A stretch of DNA of 45,017 bases from an uncultured Prevotella sp. (lineage in GTDB: Bacteria > Bacteroidota > Bacteroidia > Bacteroidales > Bacteroidaceae), in contig UQRP01000021.1 in the NCBI GenBank assembly GCA_900543585.1, positions 1 through 45,017 of the forward strand, read 5' to 3'. A model generated the notes under the pieces. The model saw only the letters and a program-made list of their open reading frames with translations. It had not been told where the DNA came from and did not search any database. This document shows, in pieces, positions 16,721-24,254 of this stretch. The position numbers were made by a program, and so were the translations under genes. The first letter of the stretch is position 1; each line of letters starts with the position of its first letter.

Positions 16721-18678
16721 GCCATTCTCATCTTTTCACAGTCCTCTTCCTCGCCGCGCTGCCAGCCAGTGCCTCAGCCGCAGAGCCTAAAGACTCTCTC
16801 ATCTACGGCGATGAGATACAACAGGTTGTTGTCACAGGCACCCGCTCGCCCAAGCTGCTGTTGGAGACGCCGGTGCTGACACAGGTCATCAGCCATGCTG
16901 ATATTGTGAAGGCCGACGCCACAAATCTCAAAGACCTCCTGCAACAGATGATGCCGGGCGTGGAGTTCTCTTTCGCGCAAAACCAGATGGTGCACCTCAA
17001 CTTCTCCGGTTTTGGCGGGCAGAGTATCCTCATCCTCGTCGACGGCGAGCGACTGGCCGGAGAGACCATGGACGATGTCGACTTCACCCGTCTGTCCATG
17101 GCCAACGTCGACCACATTGAGATTGTCAAAGGAGCCGCCTCAGCACTCTATGGCAGCAATGCCAACGGTGGTGTCATCAACATCATCACCAAGGAAGCCA
17201 CAAAGAAGCTGAGCGCCACCGTCGATGCACGATGGGCCAAGCATGGGGAGCAGCGCTATGGACTGGCTCTGCAGAACGCCGGTAACAGATGGTCCAACAG
17301 CCTCAACATCAACCGCACGGCACAAGACAACTACGACGTGCATAGCGACGAGGGCGCCATAGCTCGCACCATCACCACCATCTTCGGGGATAAGACCTGG
17401 AACTTTGCCGACAAGGCTTCGTGGCGCCCCATCGACAAACTGAAGGTGACAGGCCGCGGCGGATACTTCATCCGACAAGTGGAGCGCAACGTTGCTTCAC
17501 CCGAACGATACCGAGACTTCAACGCCGGAGCCAAAGCGCAGTGGACAATCTCCAGCAACGACATCCTGGAAGGCTCATACAGCTTCGACCAATATGACAA
17601 GTCGACGTGGCTGAGGGACCGCAAGTTAGACACCCGCAACTACTCCAACGTGCAGAACAGCGTCCGGCTGCTCTACAACCACACCTTCGGCGACAATGTA
17701 TTGACAGCCGGAGCCGATTATCTCTACGACTATCTGAATAATACCAAGCTCGCAGGCTCACACCGCCAGCAGAGTGCTGACGCTTTCGCACAGTTCGACT
17801 GGAAGCTGAACAGCCGGTGGGAGTTTGTCGGGGCTTTGCGCTACGACTACTTCTCCGACCATCACCTGCAGCGCGTAACGCCAAAGCTCAGCATACGTCA
17901 CACGCCTCTCGACCACCTCAACGTGCGCTTTGGCTATAGCATGGGGTTCCGGGCGCCCACACTGAAAGAGAAATATTACGACTTCGACATGTTAGGCATC
18001 TGGACCATTACGGGCAACCCCCTGCTCAAACCGGAAGTGAGCCAGAACTACAACCTCAGCGTGGAATATGTCAAGGGAAACTATGGTATTATGATTGCAG
18101 GCTACTGCAACGACGTGTCACACAAGATAACATCGGGAAATCCTTATTATGCCAGCCCCACTGACGTTGCGCCTCGTCTGCCTTATGTCAATATCGACCG
18201 CATGTATGTGGCCGGTGCCGAGGCCTCAGCGCGTGCGCAGTGGAGCTGTGGCATCAATGCCCGGCTCTCCTACTCCTTTGTCAACGAGGAGGCCGGACAC
18301 AAGGATGGTGAGCAGCTGGCAACACCCTATCTGCCGTCGCGCAAACATTCCATCACCATGCACACCGACTGGACCCACCGGTTCACGTCTCACTTAGATG
18401 GAATGGTGGCGATAGACGGAAGATTCCTGTCAGGCATTGACAATGAGGAATTCAAAAACTATTATAATGTAAAAGAAGGCACCATCACGGTGCACTATCC
18501 TGCCTATACGCTATGGAAGCTGTCGGCGCAAATGGGTATTGGAGAGTTTATGAAGCTGACCTTGGCTGTTGACAACCTGCTCAACTATCGTCCAAAATAC
18601 TATTATCTCAACAGTCCCATCGTCGACGGCACCAATTTCATGGTCGGCATGTCGGTAGACATCGACAAGTTGTTCTGA
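16717..18678 (+). CDS. hmuR: HmuR-type TonB-dependent haem receptor
   Basis: A 653-residue receptor. The signal peptide ends near ASASAAEP, followed by the TonB-box-like QVVVTGTR (about 36-43), a plug (about 45-160: LVDGERLAGE, VKGAASALYGSNANGGVINIIT) and a barrel. The haem-receptor FRAP motif (F411 onward, GFRAPTLKEKY) and the NPLL box (N434-L437) are at the expected spacing. The family imports haem across the outer membrane. The start is the ATG overlapping the hmuY stop by 4 nt. No hmuSTUV genes follow; instead a repeat region begins 26 bp after the stop. Confidence 0.9.
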   Translation: MSHSHLFTVLFLAALPASASAAEPKDSLIYGDEIQQVVVTGTRSPKLLLETPVLTQVISHADIVKADATNLKDLLQQMMPGVEFSFAQNQMVHLNFSGFGGQSILILVDGERLAGETMDDVDFTRLSMANVDHIEIVKGAASALYGSNANGGVINIITKEATKKLSATVDARWAKHGEQRYGLALQNAGNRWSNSLNINRTAQDNYDVHSDEGAIARTITTIFGDKTWNFADKASWRPIDKLKVTGRGGYFIRQVERNVASPERYRDFNAGAKAQWTISSNDILEGSYSFDQYDKSTWLRDRKLDTRNYSNVQNSVRLLYNHTFGDNVLTAGADYLYDYLNNTKLAGSHRQQSADAFAQFDWKLNSRWEFVGALRYDYFSDHHLQRVTPKLSIRHTPLDHLNVRFGYSMGFRAPTLKEKYYDFDMLGIWTITGNPLLKPEVSQNYNLSVEYVKGNYGIMIAGYCNDVSHKITSGNPYYASPTDVAPRLPYVNIDRMYVAGAEASARAQWSCGINARLSYSFVNEEAGHKDGEQLATPYLPSRKHSITMHTDWTHRFTSHLDGMVAIDGRFLSGIDNEEFKNYYNVKEGTITVHYPAYTLWKLSAQMGIGEFMKLTLAVDNLLNYRPKYYYLNSPIVDGTNFMVGMSVDIDKLF

Positions 18679-18703
18679 ACACCGCATGGGTGACATGTAC
18701 CCC

Positions 18704-18801
18704 GGCATATGCCATCGATATCTGTGGCATATGCCAACGACATCCACGGCATATGCCAACGACATCCACGGCATATGCCAACGACATCCGTGGCATATGC
18801 C
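18704..18801. repeat. Five 22-bp tandem units carrying a 10-bp palindrome
   Basis: The perfect palindrome GGCATATGCC occurs at 18704, 18726, 18748, 18770 and 18792, exactly 22 bp apart. The 12-bp spacers are near-identical (AACGACATCCAC twice, AACGACATCCGT once, and a diverged ATCGATATCTGT in the first unit). The array begins 26 bp after the hmuR stop. The function is unknown: it could be a set of phased protein-binding sites, or an expanding intergenic repeat. Confidence 0.9.
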
Positions 18802-18809
18802 TGCGATAC

Positions 18810-18902
18810 GGAGAAAGTACAGAAGTACAGTAAGAAGCCCCGAAGTACAGAAGTCCCGAAGTCAGAAGTCCTGAAGTACAGAAGTCCCGAAGTACAGTCA
18901 TA
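18810..18902 (+). repeat. Short-word repeat cluster, left arm
   Basis: This stretch is built from the recurring words AAGTACAG and GAAGTCCCG or GAAGTCCTG (for example at 18842, 18872 and 18881). The complementary words occur to the right of 18938, so the whole region is an imperfect inverted arrangement. No gene is supported here. Confidence 0.75.
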
Positions 18903-18959
18903 TGACTAAGTATACCATTATCCGGTATTACCAAGGTTATGACTGTACTCCGGGACTTC
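18881..18959. repeat. Long inverted repeat (22-bp arms)
   Basis: The left arm 18881-18902 (starting GAAGTCCCGA) pairs with the right arm 18938-18959 (ending GGGACTTC); 21 of 22 positions pair exactly and the other is a G-T pair. The 35-nt loop contains a small inner inverted repeat (TATACC / GGTATT). It could terminate transcription from both converging genes, although it lacks a U-run. Confidence 0.8.
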
Positions 18960-19008
18960 TGGCTAATCTTCAGAACTATCGGTCTTCTGTACTACCAGAC
19001 ATATGACT

Positions 19009-19060
19009 GGACTTCCGGACTTCTGGACTTCCGGACTTCTTCCAGTTCTTCCGGACTTCT
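19009..19060 (-). repeat. 16-bp tandem repeat, right arm
   Basis: GGACTTCCGGACTTCT occurs twice head to tail (19009-19024, 19025-19040), with a partial third copy (TTCCGGACTTCT, 19049-19060). The words are the reverse complement of those in 18810-18902. It ends 12 bp before the glycosyltransferase stop at 19073. Confidence 0.85.
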
Positions 19061-19072
19061 CTCAGAACTTCA

Positions 19073-20131
19073 CTATTTATAAAAATTCTTCTTATAAGCC
19101 TCGAACTCTCCCTTGCCCCTCACGCAGCGCTGCCACCACGCCTTGATGAAGCCACAGCCATAGCCCATGAGCTGGGTGAAAGCGGCACGGATAGACAAAA
19201 GACCGATGCGTACACTGTGATTGGTGATGGACGCATCGAGGAAGATGAGCAAGGAGTAGAGGACTAACGGCAACAGACTGATGGTGCATATCCAACAGCC
19301 GACGCGCTCCTGGAAGGCATCACCCTGGCTGCTATAATAAATAATGTGTGCCAAGCCCGCTACGAAGACAAGCAACAGAAACAGCACACCTACGGTGAAG
19401 ACCATGGGCAGCAGATGGACGAGCTTCAGGCTCTCAGGATATTTCTTGTAGAGATTGATGCGCGCAATGCCGCTGTTGAAGACCTGCCGCCAGAACTTAC
19501 GGAAGTCGGTGCGGCGCTTGTGATAGACCCAGGCACCGGGGAAGAGACGACAGCGGCAGCCGGCTTTGAAGATACGGATGGAGAAGTCGATGTCCTCGCC
19601 AAAACGCATCTTAGAGAAGCCGCCGAGTTTGTTGTAGACATCGCGACGGACGCCCATGTTAAAAGAGCGGGGATAGAACTTGTCGAGTTTCTTCTTGCCA
19701 CCACGGATACCGCCTGTGGTGAAGAAGCTCGTCATGGAATAGGAAATAGCTTTCTGAGTCGGCGTAAACGTGTCGGCAGCTCTGTCAGGACCGCCGAAAG
19801 CCTCACAAGGCTCACGCCGCAGTTCCTCGTCGACGGCTGCAAGATAGCCTTCGGGCACCACGACATCGCTGTCGAGAATAAGGACATAGTCGCCGGAGGC
19901 CCGCTCCACGCCATAGTTGCGGCTCTGTCCCGGACCGCTGTTGGCCTTGAGGAAATATTTGATGTCAAGATTCCCTCGATATTTATCACAGACATCCTTG
20001 CACGGCGTCGCCGAGCCATCTTCTACAATGATGACCTCAAAATCGGAGAGAGTCTGGCGCGTGAGGCTGTCGAGGAGCTCGTCGACCTCATCGGGACGGT
20101 TGTAAACAGGAACAATGACAGAAAATCGCAT
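19073..20131 (-). CDS. Glycosyltransferase family 2 with C-terminal membrane helices
   Basis: A 352-residue protein with an N-terminal GT-A fold: FSVIVPVYNRPDEV (3-16), VIIVEDGSATP, the SGPGQSRNYGV loop, the DxD motif in LDSDVVVP (near 92-99), and the acidic FGEDIDFSIRIFKAG motif (about 178-192). Two or three hydrophobic helices follow (about 242-265 and 278-300). It probably transfers a nucleotide-activated sugar to a membrane acceptor in envelope polysaccharide synthesis. Donor and acceptor are unknown. It lies downstream of efp on the same strand with a terminator-like hairpin between; no promoter of its own is visible. Confidence 0.88.
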   Translation of the reverse strand: MRFSVIVPVYNRPDEVDELLDSLTRQTLSDFEVIIVEDGSATPCKDVCDKYRGNLDIKYFLKANSGPGQSRNYGVERASGDYVLILDSDVVVPEGYLAAVDEELRREPCEAFGGPDRAADTFTPTQKAISYSMTSFFTTGGIRGGKKKLDKFYPRSFNMGVRRDVYNKLGGFSKMRFGEDIDFSIRIFKAGCRCRLFPGAWVYHKRRTDFRKFWRQVFNSGIARINLYKKYPESLKLVHLLPMVFTVGVLFLLLVFVAGLAHIIYYSSQGDAFQERVGCWICTISLLPLVLYSLLIFLDASITNHSVRIGLLSIRAAFTQLMGYGCGFIKAWWQRCVRGKGEFEAYKKNFYK

Positions 20132-20177
20132 AGCGGAAGGTATAAGGTAAAAGGGGTGGGATGAATAATAAAAAGAA

Positions 20178-20225
20178 AAAGGTAAAAGGCGGCAGACGTT
20201 ATGTCGGCCAAAGCCTTTTACCTTT
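20178..20225 (-). terminator. Terminator after efp
   Basis: A 13-bp stem (AAAGGTAAAAGGC at 20178-20190 with GCCTTTTACCTTT at 20213-20225). On the minus strand it is followed by a T-rich run (tttctttttatt), as in an intrinsic terminator. Confidence 0.75.
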
Positions 20226-20236
20226 CTTAGTGTGAT

Positions 20237-20809
20237 TTACTTCTTCTCAGTGACGCGGCCTACATAGCTGCCATCCTCAGTGTTGATAGTGATGACATCG
20301 CCCTCGTTGATGAAGAGGGGCACACGCACCTCAGCACCTGTCTCCAGTGTAGCGGGCTTAGTAGCGTTGGTAGCAGTGTTACCCTTTACGCCGGGCTCAG
20401 AGTGAGTGACCTGAAGGTTGGTCTTAGGAGGCATCTCAGCAGAGAGGATAGCGCCGTCGTCGGCAGAGATCTGCACGTCAACGATGTCGCCTTCCTTCAT
20501 GAACTCACCGCCAGTGATAAGGTCGCGGTTGATGGGGAACTGCTCGAAAGTTTCCTGGTTCATGAAGATGCAGCCCGTGCTGTCCTCATAGAGATACTGA
20601 TAAGGACGATGCTCCACGCGGACGTCGTCAAGCTTGAAGCCAACCTGGAAAGTGCGGTCCAGCACACGACCGTCGGCAACATTCTTCAGCTTGGTGTTCA
20701 TCACTGTGTTACCCTTGCCTGGCTTACGGTGCTCAAACCAAATACATTTCCAGATACCACCGTCCATACGGATGCAGGTACCTTTTTTAATTTCCTGTGA
20801 GTTAATCAT
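20237..20809 (-). CDS. efp: Translation elongation factor P
   Basis: A 190-residue protein with the three-domain EF-P build: an N-terminal KOW-like domain with the KPGKGN loop (K29-N34, K32 at the tip), a middle OB domain (about 65-125), and a C-terminal OB domain ending in INTEDGSYVGRVTEK. EF-P relieves ribosome stalling at polyproline. K32 is the position modified in some bacteria; no epmA or epmB is present in this window. It is divergent from rpmH, with a TAACTTTGC box at 20880-20888. Confidence 0.95.
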   Translation of the reverse strand: MINSQEIKKGTCIRMDGGIWKCIWFEHRKPGKGNTVMNTKLKNVADGRVLDRTFQVGFKLDDVRVEHRPYQYLYEDSTGCIFMNQETFEQFPINRDLITGGEFMKEGDIVDVQISADDGAILSAEMPPKTNLQVTHSEPGVKGNTATNATKPATLETGAEVRVPLFINEGDVITINTEDGSYVGRVTEKK

Positions 20810-20879
20810 TGTGTAGTATAATGTTTATTCTTTTTTCTGAGTTCTTGAACTTGCTCGTGCCAAGTCTCAAAATACGCGT

Positions 20880-20888
20880 GCAAAGTTA
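20880..20888 (-). promoter_or_regulatory. -7 box of efp
   Basis: TAACTTTGC on the minus strand, about 70 bp before the efp ATG. No clear -33 TTG is visible, so confidence is moderate. Confidence 0.5.
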
Positions 20889-20939
20889 CTACAATTTCAG
20901 AAAAAAACATTAATATGCTTGCGAAAAATAGCATAATTC

Positions 20940-20971
20940 TTTGTCAGTTCGAATTTTATGAGTAATTTTGC
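20940..20971 (+). promoter_or_regulatory. Promoter of rpmH
   Basis: TTTG (20940-20943), a 19-bp spacer, TAATTTTGC (20963-20971). Both elements match consensus. The leader to the rpmH ATG is about 60 nt. Confidence 0.7.
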
Positions 20972-21037
20972 AGTCCGTAAGGCTTAATATGCCCTCTTTA
21001 GCTTATAGAAATAATAAAATAAAACAAGAATAAGACA

Positions 21038-21193
21038 ATGAAAAGAACATTTCAGCCGCACAATCGTCGCCGTGTGAACAAGCATGGCTTCCGTGAGAGA
21101 ATGGCCACAAAGAATGGCCGTCGTGTATTGGCTTCCCGTCGTGCCCATGGCCGCAAGAAGCTGACCGTTTCTGACGAGAACCACGGAAAGTAA
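21038..21193 (+). CDS. rpmH: 50S ribosomal protein L34
   Basis: A 51-residue, very basic protein starting MKRTFQPHNRRRVNKHGFRE and continuing with RMATKNGRRVLASRRAHGRK, which is the full L34 signature. The C-terminal extension KLTVSDENHGK is slightly longer than in proteobacterial L34. It has its own promoter and a strong terminator, so it is transcribed alone. No dnaA or rnpA is adjacent, as is usual in Bacteroidetes. Confidence 0.97.
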   Translation: MKRTFQPHNRRRVNKHGFRERMATKNGRRVLASRRAHGRKKLTVSDENHGK

Positions 21194-21219
21194 GCGCTAC
21201 GCTACTGGCGTCAGCACGA

Positions 21220-21256
21220 CAAAAGACAGTCAAGGTGTCACCTTGGCTGTCTTTTG
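21220..21256 (+). terminator. Terminator after rpmH
   Basis: An inverted repeat with 18-nt arms (CAAAAGACAGTCAAGGTG at 21220-21237 with CACCTTGGCTGTCTTTTG at 21239-21256), one G-T pair, and an A-rich left and T-rich right flank. It lies 27 bp after the rpmH stop. Confidence 0.8.
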
Positions 21257-21299
21257 CGTTATAATATTTGCTGCCTAAGCAACAAAAAGCCAATTTCAT

Positions 21300-21331
21300 T
21301 TTGCTTTCAAGCTATTTTCCATTAACTTTGC
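21300..21331 (+). promoter_or_regulatory. Promoter of the PASTA-rluD-ddl operon
   Basis: TTTG (21300-21303), a 19-bp spacer, TAACTTTGC (21323-21331). Both match consensus. The leader to the ATG at 21347 is only about 10 nt. Confidence 0.7.
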
Positions 21332-21346
21332 GGAAAATAAGTGTCA

Positions 21347-22048
21347 ATGACAATTTCTGAGTTCATAGGAAAGTTCAAAAGTAAGATGCTGTGGGGCAAC
21401 CTTGCCGCCATGGTCGGTGTCATCATCGCCCTGGCTATAGGTTGCAAGTTTGTCATTGACATCTACACCCATCACGGCGAGTCGATAACCATTCCCAACA
21501 TCGTACATAAGAACTACGACGATGCCGAGCATATCCTCGACGCCTTAGGGCTGGACATCGTCGTGAGCGACACGGGATATATCAAGACGCTGCCGCCGGG
21601 CGCCATCCTTGAGCAGTTTCCCGCCCCGGGCGAGCATGTGAAGTCCGGACATACCATCTACGTCACCATCAACGCTACCCAGACGCCGACCATCACCCTG
21701 CCCGACGTCATCGACAACTGCTCGCTCCGCGAGGCCATGGCACGCCTCAAGGCCATGGGCTTCAAGCTCGGACCGCCACAGTTTGTGTCAGGTGAGAAGG
21801 ACTGGGTCTACGGCATTACCGTCAACGGGCGCCATGTGGCCTACGGCGACAGGATTCCTGTCGACGCCAAGCTTATCATTCAGGTTGGCAACGGCATGCG
21901 CGACGCCAGCGACTCCGTGGACTATGTTGACCCGGCTTACGAAGAGGACGACCAGAATAGCGGAGACGTTGACGAGTTTGAGGAAGTGACAGCACCGCCG
22001 ACAGAGGAGACAACGCCCTCGCCGGCCGAAACACCTACGGAAAGATAA
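21347..22048 (+). CDS. PASTA-domain membrane protein
   Basis: A 233-residue protein with a short cytoplasmic N-terminus, one membrane helix (about 17-37), two PASTA domains (about 44-112 with ESITIPNIVHKNYDDAEHIL, and 113-180 with TITLPDVIDNCSLREAMARL), and an acidic, Pro/Thr-rich tail. PASTA domains bind muropeptides or beta-lactam-like ligands; here no kinase or transpeptidase domain is attached. A GTG two codons upstream (21341) is possible, but the ATG is preferred. Its stop overlaps the rluD ATG by one base (TAATG). This gene order with rluD and ddl is common in Bacteroidetes and suggests a wall-related role. Confidence 0.88.
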   Translation: MTISEFIGKFKSKMLWGNLAAMVGVIIALAIGCKFVIDIYTHHGESITIPNIVHKNYDDAEHILDALGLDIVVSDTGYIKTLPPGAILEQFPAPGEHVKSGHTIYVTINATQTPTITLPDVIDNCSLREAMARLKAMGFKLGPPQFVSGEKDWVYGITVNGRHVAYGDRIPVDAKLIIQVGNGMRDASDSVDYVDPAYEEDDQNSGDVDEFEEVTAPPTEETTPSPAETPTER

Positions 22049-23124
22049 TGGCTATCGAAGATATAGAAGATATTGAGGACCTGGACATCATGGACAGTCC
22101 GGCAGCTAACGAAGTCGGCGACGGTGGCGAATACGAGCACTGGCGCATGACCGTGGACACGGGACAGGCACCGGTGCGCATCGACAAATTCTTAGCCGAG
22201 CACATGCAGCACTCCAGCCGCAACCGCATACAGACGGCAGCGGAAGCCGGCTGCATACGTGTCAACGACAAGGCCGTGAAGAGCAACTACAAGGTCAGAC
22301 CCGGCGACATCATCACCCTCGTCCTTGACAGGCCCAAGCACGACACCACCATCCACGCCGAGGACATCCCCCTCGACATTGTCTATGAGGACGACGACGT
22401 CCTCGTGGTCAACAAGCCCGCGGGCATGGTGGTCCATCCCGGTGCTGGCAACTTCAACGGCACACTCATCAACGCCGTGGCCTGGCACCTGCGCGACCTG
22501 AAGAGCTTCGACGCCAACGACCCCGCCGTGGGCCTCGTCCACCGTATCGACAAAGATACCAGCGGGCTCCTCGTCGTGGCCAAGACCGCCGATGCCAAGA
22601 CATCACTCGGCAAGCAGTTCTTCCACAAGACGACACACCGCGCCTACAACGCCCTCGTCTGGGGAAACTTCACCGAGGACGAGGGGCGCATAGAGGGTAA
22701 CATCGGTCGTGACCCGAGTGACAGACTGCGCATGAAGGTCTTCCCGCCCGACTCCGGTATCGGCAAGCCCGCCGTTACCCACTGGCGCGTTCTGGAACGT
22801 TTCGGATATACCACTCTCGTGGAGTGTGTCTTAGAGACCGGACGAACCCACCAGATAAGGGCGCACATGAAGGAGATAGGACATCCGCTCTTCGCCGACG
22901 AGCGGTATGGCGGCATGGAGATACTGCGCGGACAGCGAAGCTCCACCTACAAGGCCTTCATCGCCAACTGCATGAAGCTGTGCCCACGCCAGGCCTTGCA
23001 CGCCAAGACTCTCGGTTTTGTACACCCCCGCACCGGCAAGCAGATGGACTTCGACTCACAATGGCCCGACGACTTCAGGGCGCTGATAGAGAAGTGGAGA
23101 AACTACATCGGTAACAAAGCATAG
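22048..23124 (+). CDS. rluD: 23S rRNA pseudouridine synthase, RluA/RluD type
   Basis: A 358-residue protein. An acidic N-terminal extension (about 1-35) precedes an S4 RNA-binding domain (about 42-95, VRIDKFLAEHMQHSSR) and a RluA-type catalytic domain with the HRIDKDTSG motif, where D168 is the catalytic aspartate. C-terminal motifs LETGRTHQIRAHM and HAKTLGF are typical. It is likely to modify helix 69 of 23S rRNA as RluD does, although RluA-family specificities overlap. Start is set by the overlap with the PASTA gene. The extension is longer than in E. coli RluD. Confidence 0.92.
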   Translation: MAIEDIEDIEDLDIMDSPAANEVGDGGEYEHWRMTVDTGQAPVRIDKFLAEHMQHSSRNRIQTAAEAGCIRVNDKAVKSNYKVRPGDIITLVLDRPKHDTTIHAEDIPLDIVYEDDDVLVVNKPAGMVVHPGAGNFNGTLINAVAWHLRDLKSFDANDPAVGLVHRIDKDTSGLLVVAKTADAKTSLGKQFFHKTTHRAYNALVWGNFTEDEGRIEGNIGRDPSDRLRMKVFPPDSGIGKPAVTHWRVLERFGYTTLVECVLETGRTHQIRAHMKEIGHPLFADERYGGMEILRGQRSSTYKAFIANCMKLCPRQALHAKTLGFVHPRTGKQMDFDSQWPDDFRALIEKWRNYIGNKA

Positions 23125-23158
23125 AACTAACATAAAAGCATAGAAAATTTTAAGTACC

Positions 23159-24157
23159 ATGAAAGACTTAAAAAGAAACATCGCCATCGTCTGCGGTGGT
23201 GACTCCTCCGAGCACGACGTCTCGCTGCGCTCAGCACAAGGACTCTACTCCTTCTTCGACAAGGAGCGTTATAATATCTATATCGTCGACATCAAAGGCA
23301 CCAACTGGCACGTCAGCTTCGAGGACGGCAGTGTGGCCCCCATCGACAAGGCCGACTTCTCCTTCATCGGCAAGGACGGCAAAGCCGTGGTCTTCGACTA
23401 TGCCTATATCACCATCCACGGCCAGCCGGGTGAGAACGGTATGATGCAGGGATACTTCGACCTCATCCACCTCCCCTACTCCACCTCCGGCGTTCTTGTC
23501 GAGGCTATGACCTTCGACAAGTATGTCTTGAACAACTACCTCCGCGGCTTCGGCGTCAATGTCGCCGACAGCATTCTGCTGCGCCGTGGCGAGGACTACG
23601 ATGCCGAGGCCATCGAGAAGCGCTTAGGCATGCCCTGCTTCGTCAAGCCTGCCGCTGACGGCTCCAGCTTCGGCGTGAGCAAGGTGAAGAACGCCGACCA
23701 GCTCGCTCCCGCCCTCCGCGTGGCTTTCATAGAGAGCAACGAGGCCATGGTGGAGAGCTACCTCAAGGGTACGGAGATCTCACAGGGCATCTACAAGACC
23801 AAGGATAAGAGCGTGGTGCTGCCCGCTACCGAGGTCGTCACACAGGATGAGTTCTTCGACTACGACGCCAAGTACAATGGCAAGGTCCAGGAGATTACCC
23901 CCGCCCGTCTGAGTCCTGAAACGGCAAAGGCTGTTGCTGCTGAGACAAGCCGCATCTACGACATCCTCCACGCCAACGGCATTATCCGTATCGACTACAT
24001 CATCACCAAGGACGCCGACGGCAATGACAAGGTCAACATGCTGGAAATCAACACCACACCGGGCATGACAGCCACCAGCTTCATCCCGCAGCAGGTGCGC
24101 GCCGCTGGTCTCGACATCAAAGACGTCCTCACGGATATCGTAGAGAACCAGTTCTAA
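23159..24157 (+). CDS. ddl: D-alanine--D-alanine ligase
   Basis: A 332-residue ATP-grasp enzyme that makes the D-Ala-D-Ala dipeptide for peptidoglycan. Visible motifs are CGGDSSEHDVSLRSA (near residues 12-26), the phosphate-binding FVKPAADGSSFGVSK, the EEIxx-like VESYLKGTEIS, and the metal- and substrate-binding MLEINTTPGMT near the C-terminus. Length is normal. It lies 34 bp after rluD and is the last gene before a strong terminator. Confidence 0.95.
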   Translation: MKDLKRNIAIVCGGDSSEHDVSLRSAQGLYSFFDKERYNIYIVDIKGTNWHVSFEDGSVAPIDKADFSFIGKDGKAVVFDYAYITIHGQPGENGMMQGYFDLIHLPYSTSGVLVEAMTFDKYVLNNYLRGFGVNVADSILLRRGEDYDAEAIEKRLGMPCFVKPAADGSSFGVSKVKNADQLAPALRVAFIESNEAMVESYLKGTEISQGIYKTKDKSVVLPATEVVTQDEFFDYDAKYNGKVQEITPARLSPETAKAVAAETSRIYDILHANGIIRIDYIITKDADGNDKVNMLEINTTPGMTATSFIPQQVRAAGLDIKDVLTDIVENQF

Positions 24158-24176
24158 TAAGAAGACAAAAATATGC

Positions 24177-24213
24177 AAAACCCTGGTAATGGCAATGCCG
24201 TTGCCAGGGTTTT
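24177..24213. terminator. Terminator after ddl
   Basis: A stem AAAACCCTGG / CCAGGGTTTT (24177-24186 with 24204-24213) with further pairing inside. A left flank and T-run right flank make it active for the plus strand; it may also serve the converging DUF6377 gene that ends at 24255. Confidence 0.8.
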
Positions 24214-24254
24214 GTGTGTGATGGTGCTTTGAGACATTCCCCCATAGGAAGTCC

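Noticed and set aside
18638..18934. Small frames on both strands in the repeat region after hmuR
   Set aside because: Their peptides are only translations of the 22-bp palindrome units and short-word repeats, with no start signals.
20940..20971. tRNA or other stable RNA in the efp-rpmH gap and other intergenic regions
   Set aside because: No tRNA-like T-loop or CCA-proximal pattern was seen by eye in any gap; these regions are explained by promoters and terminators.
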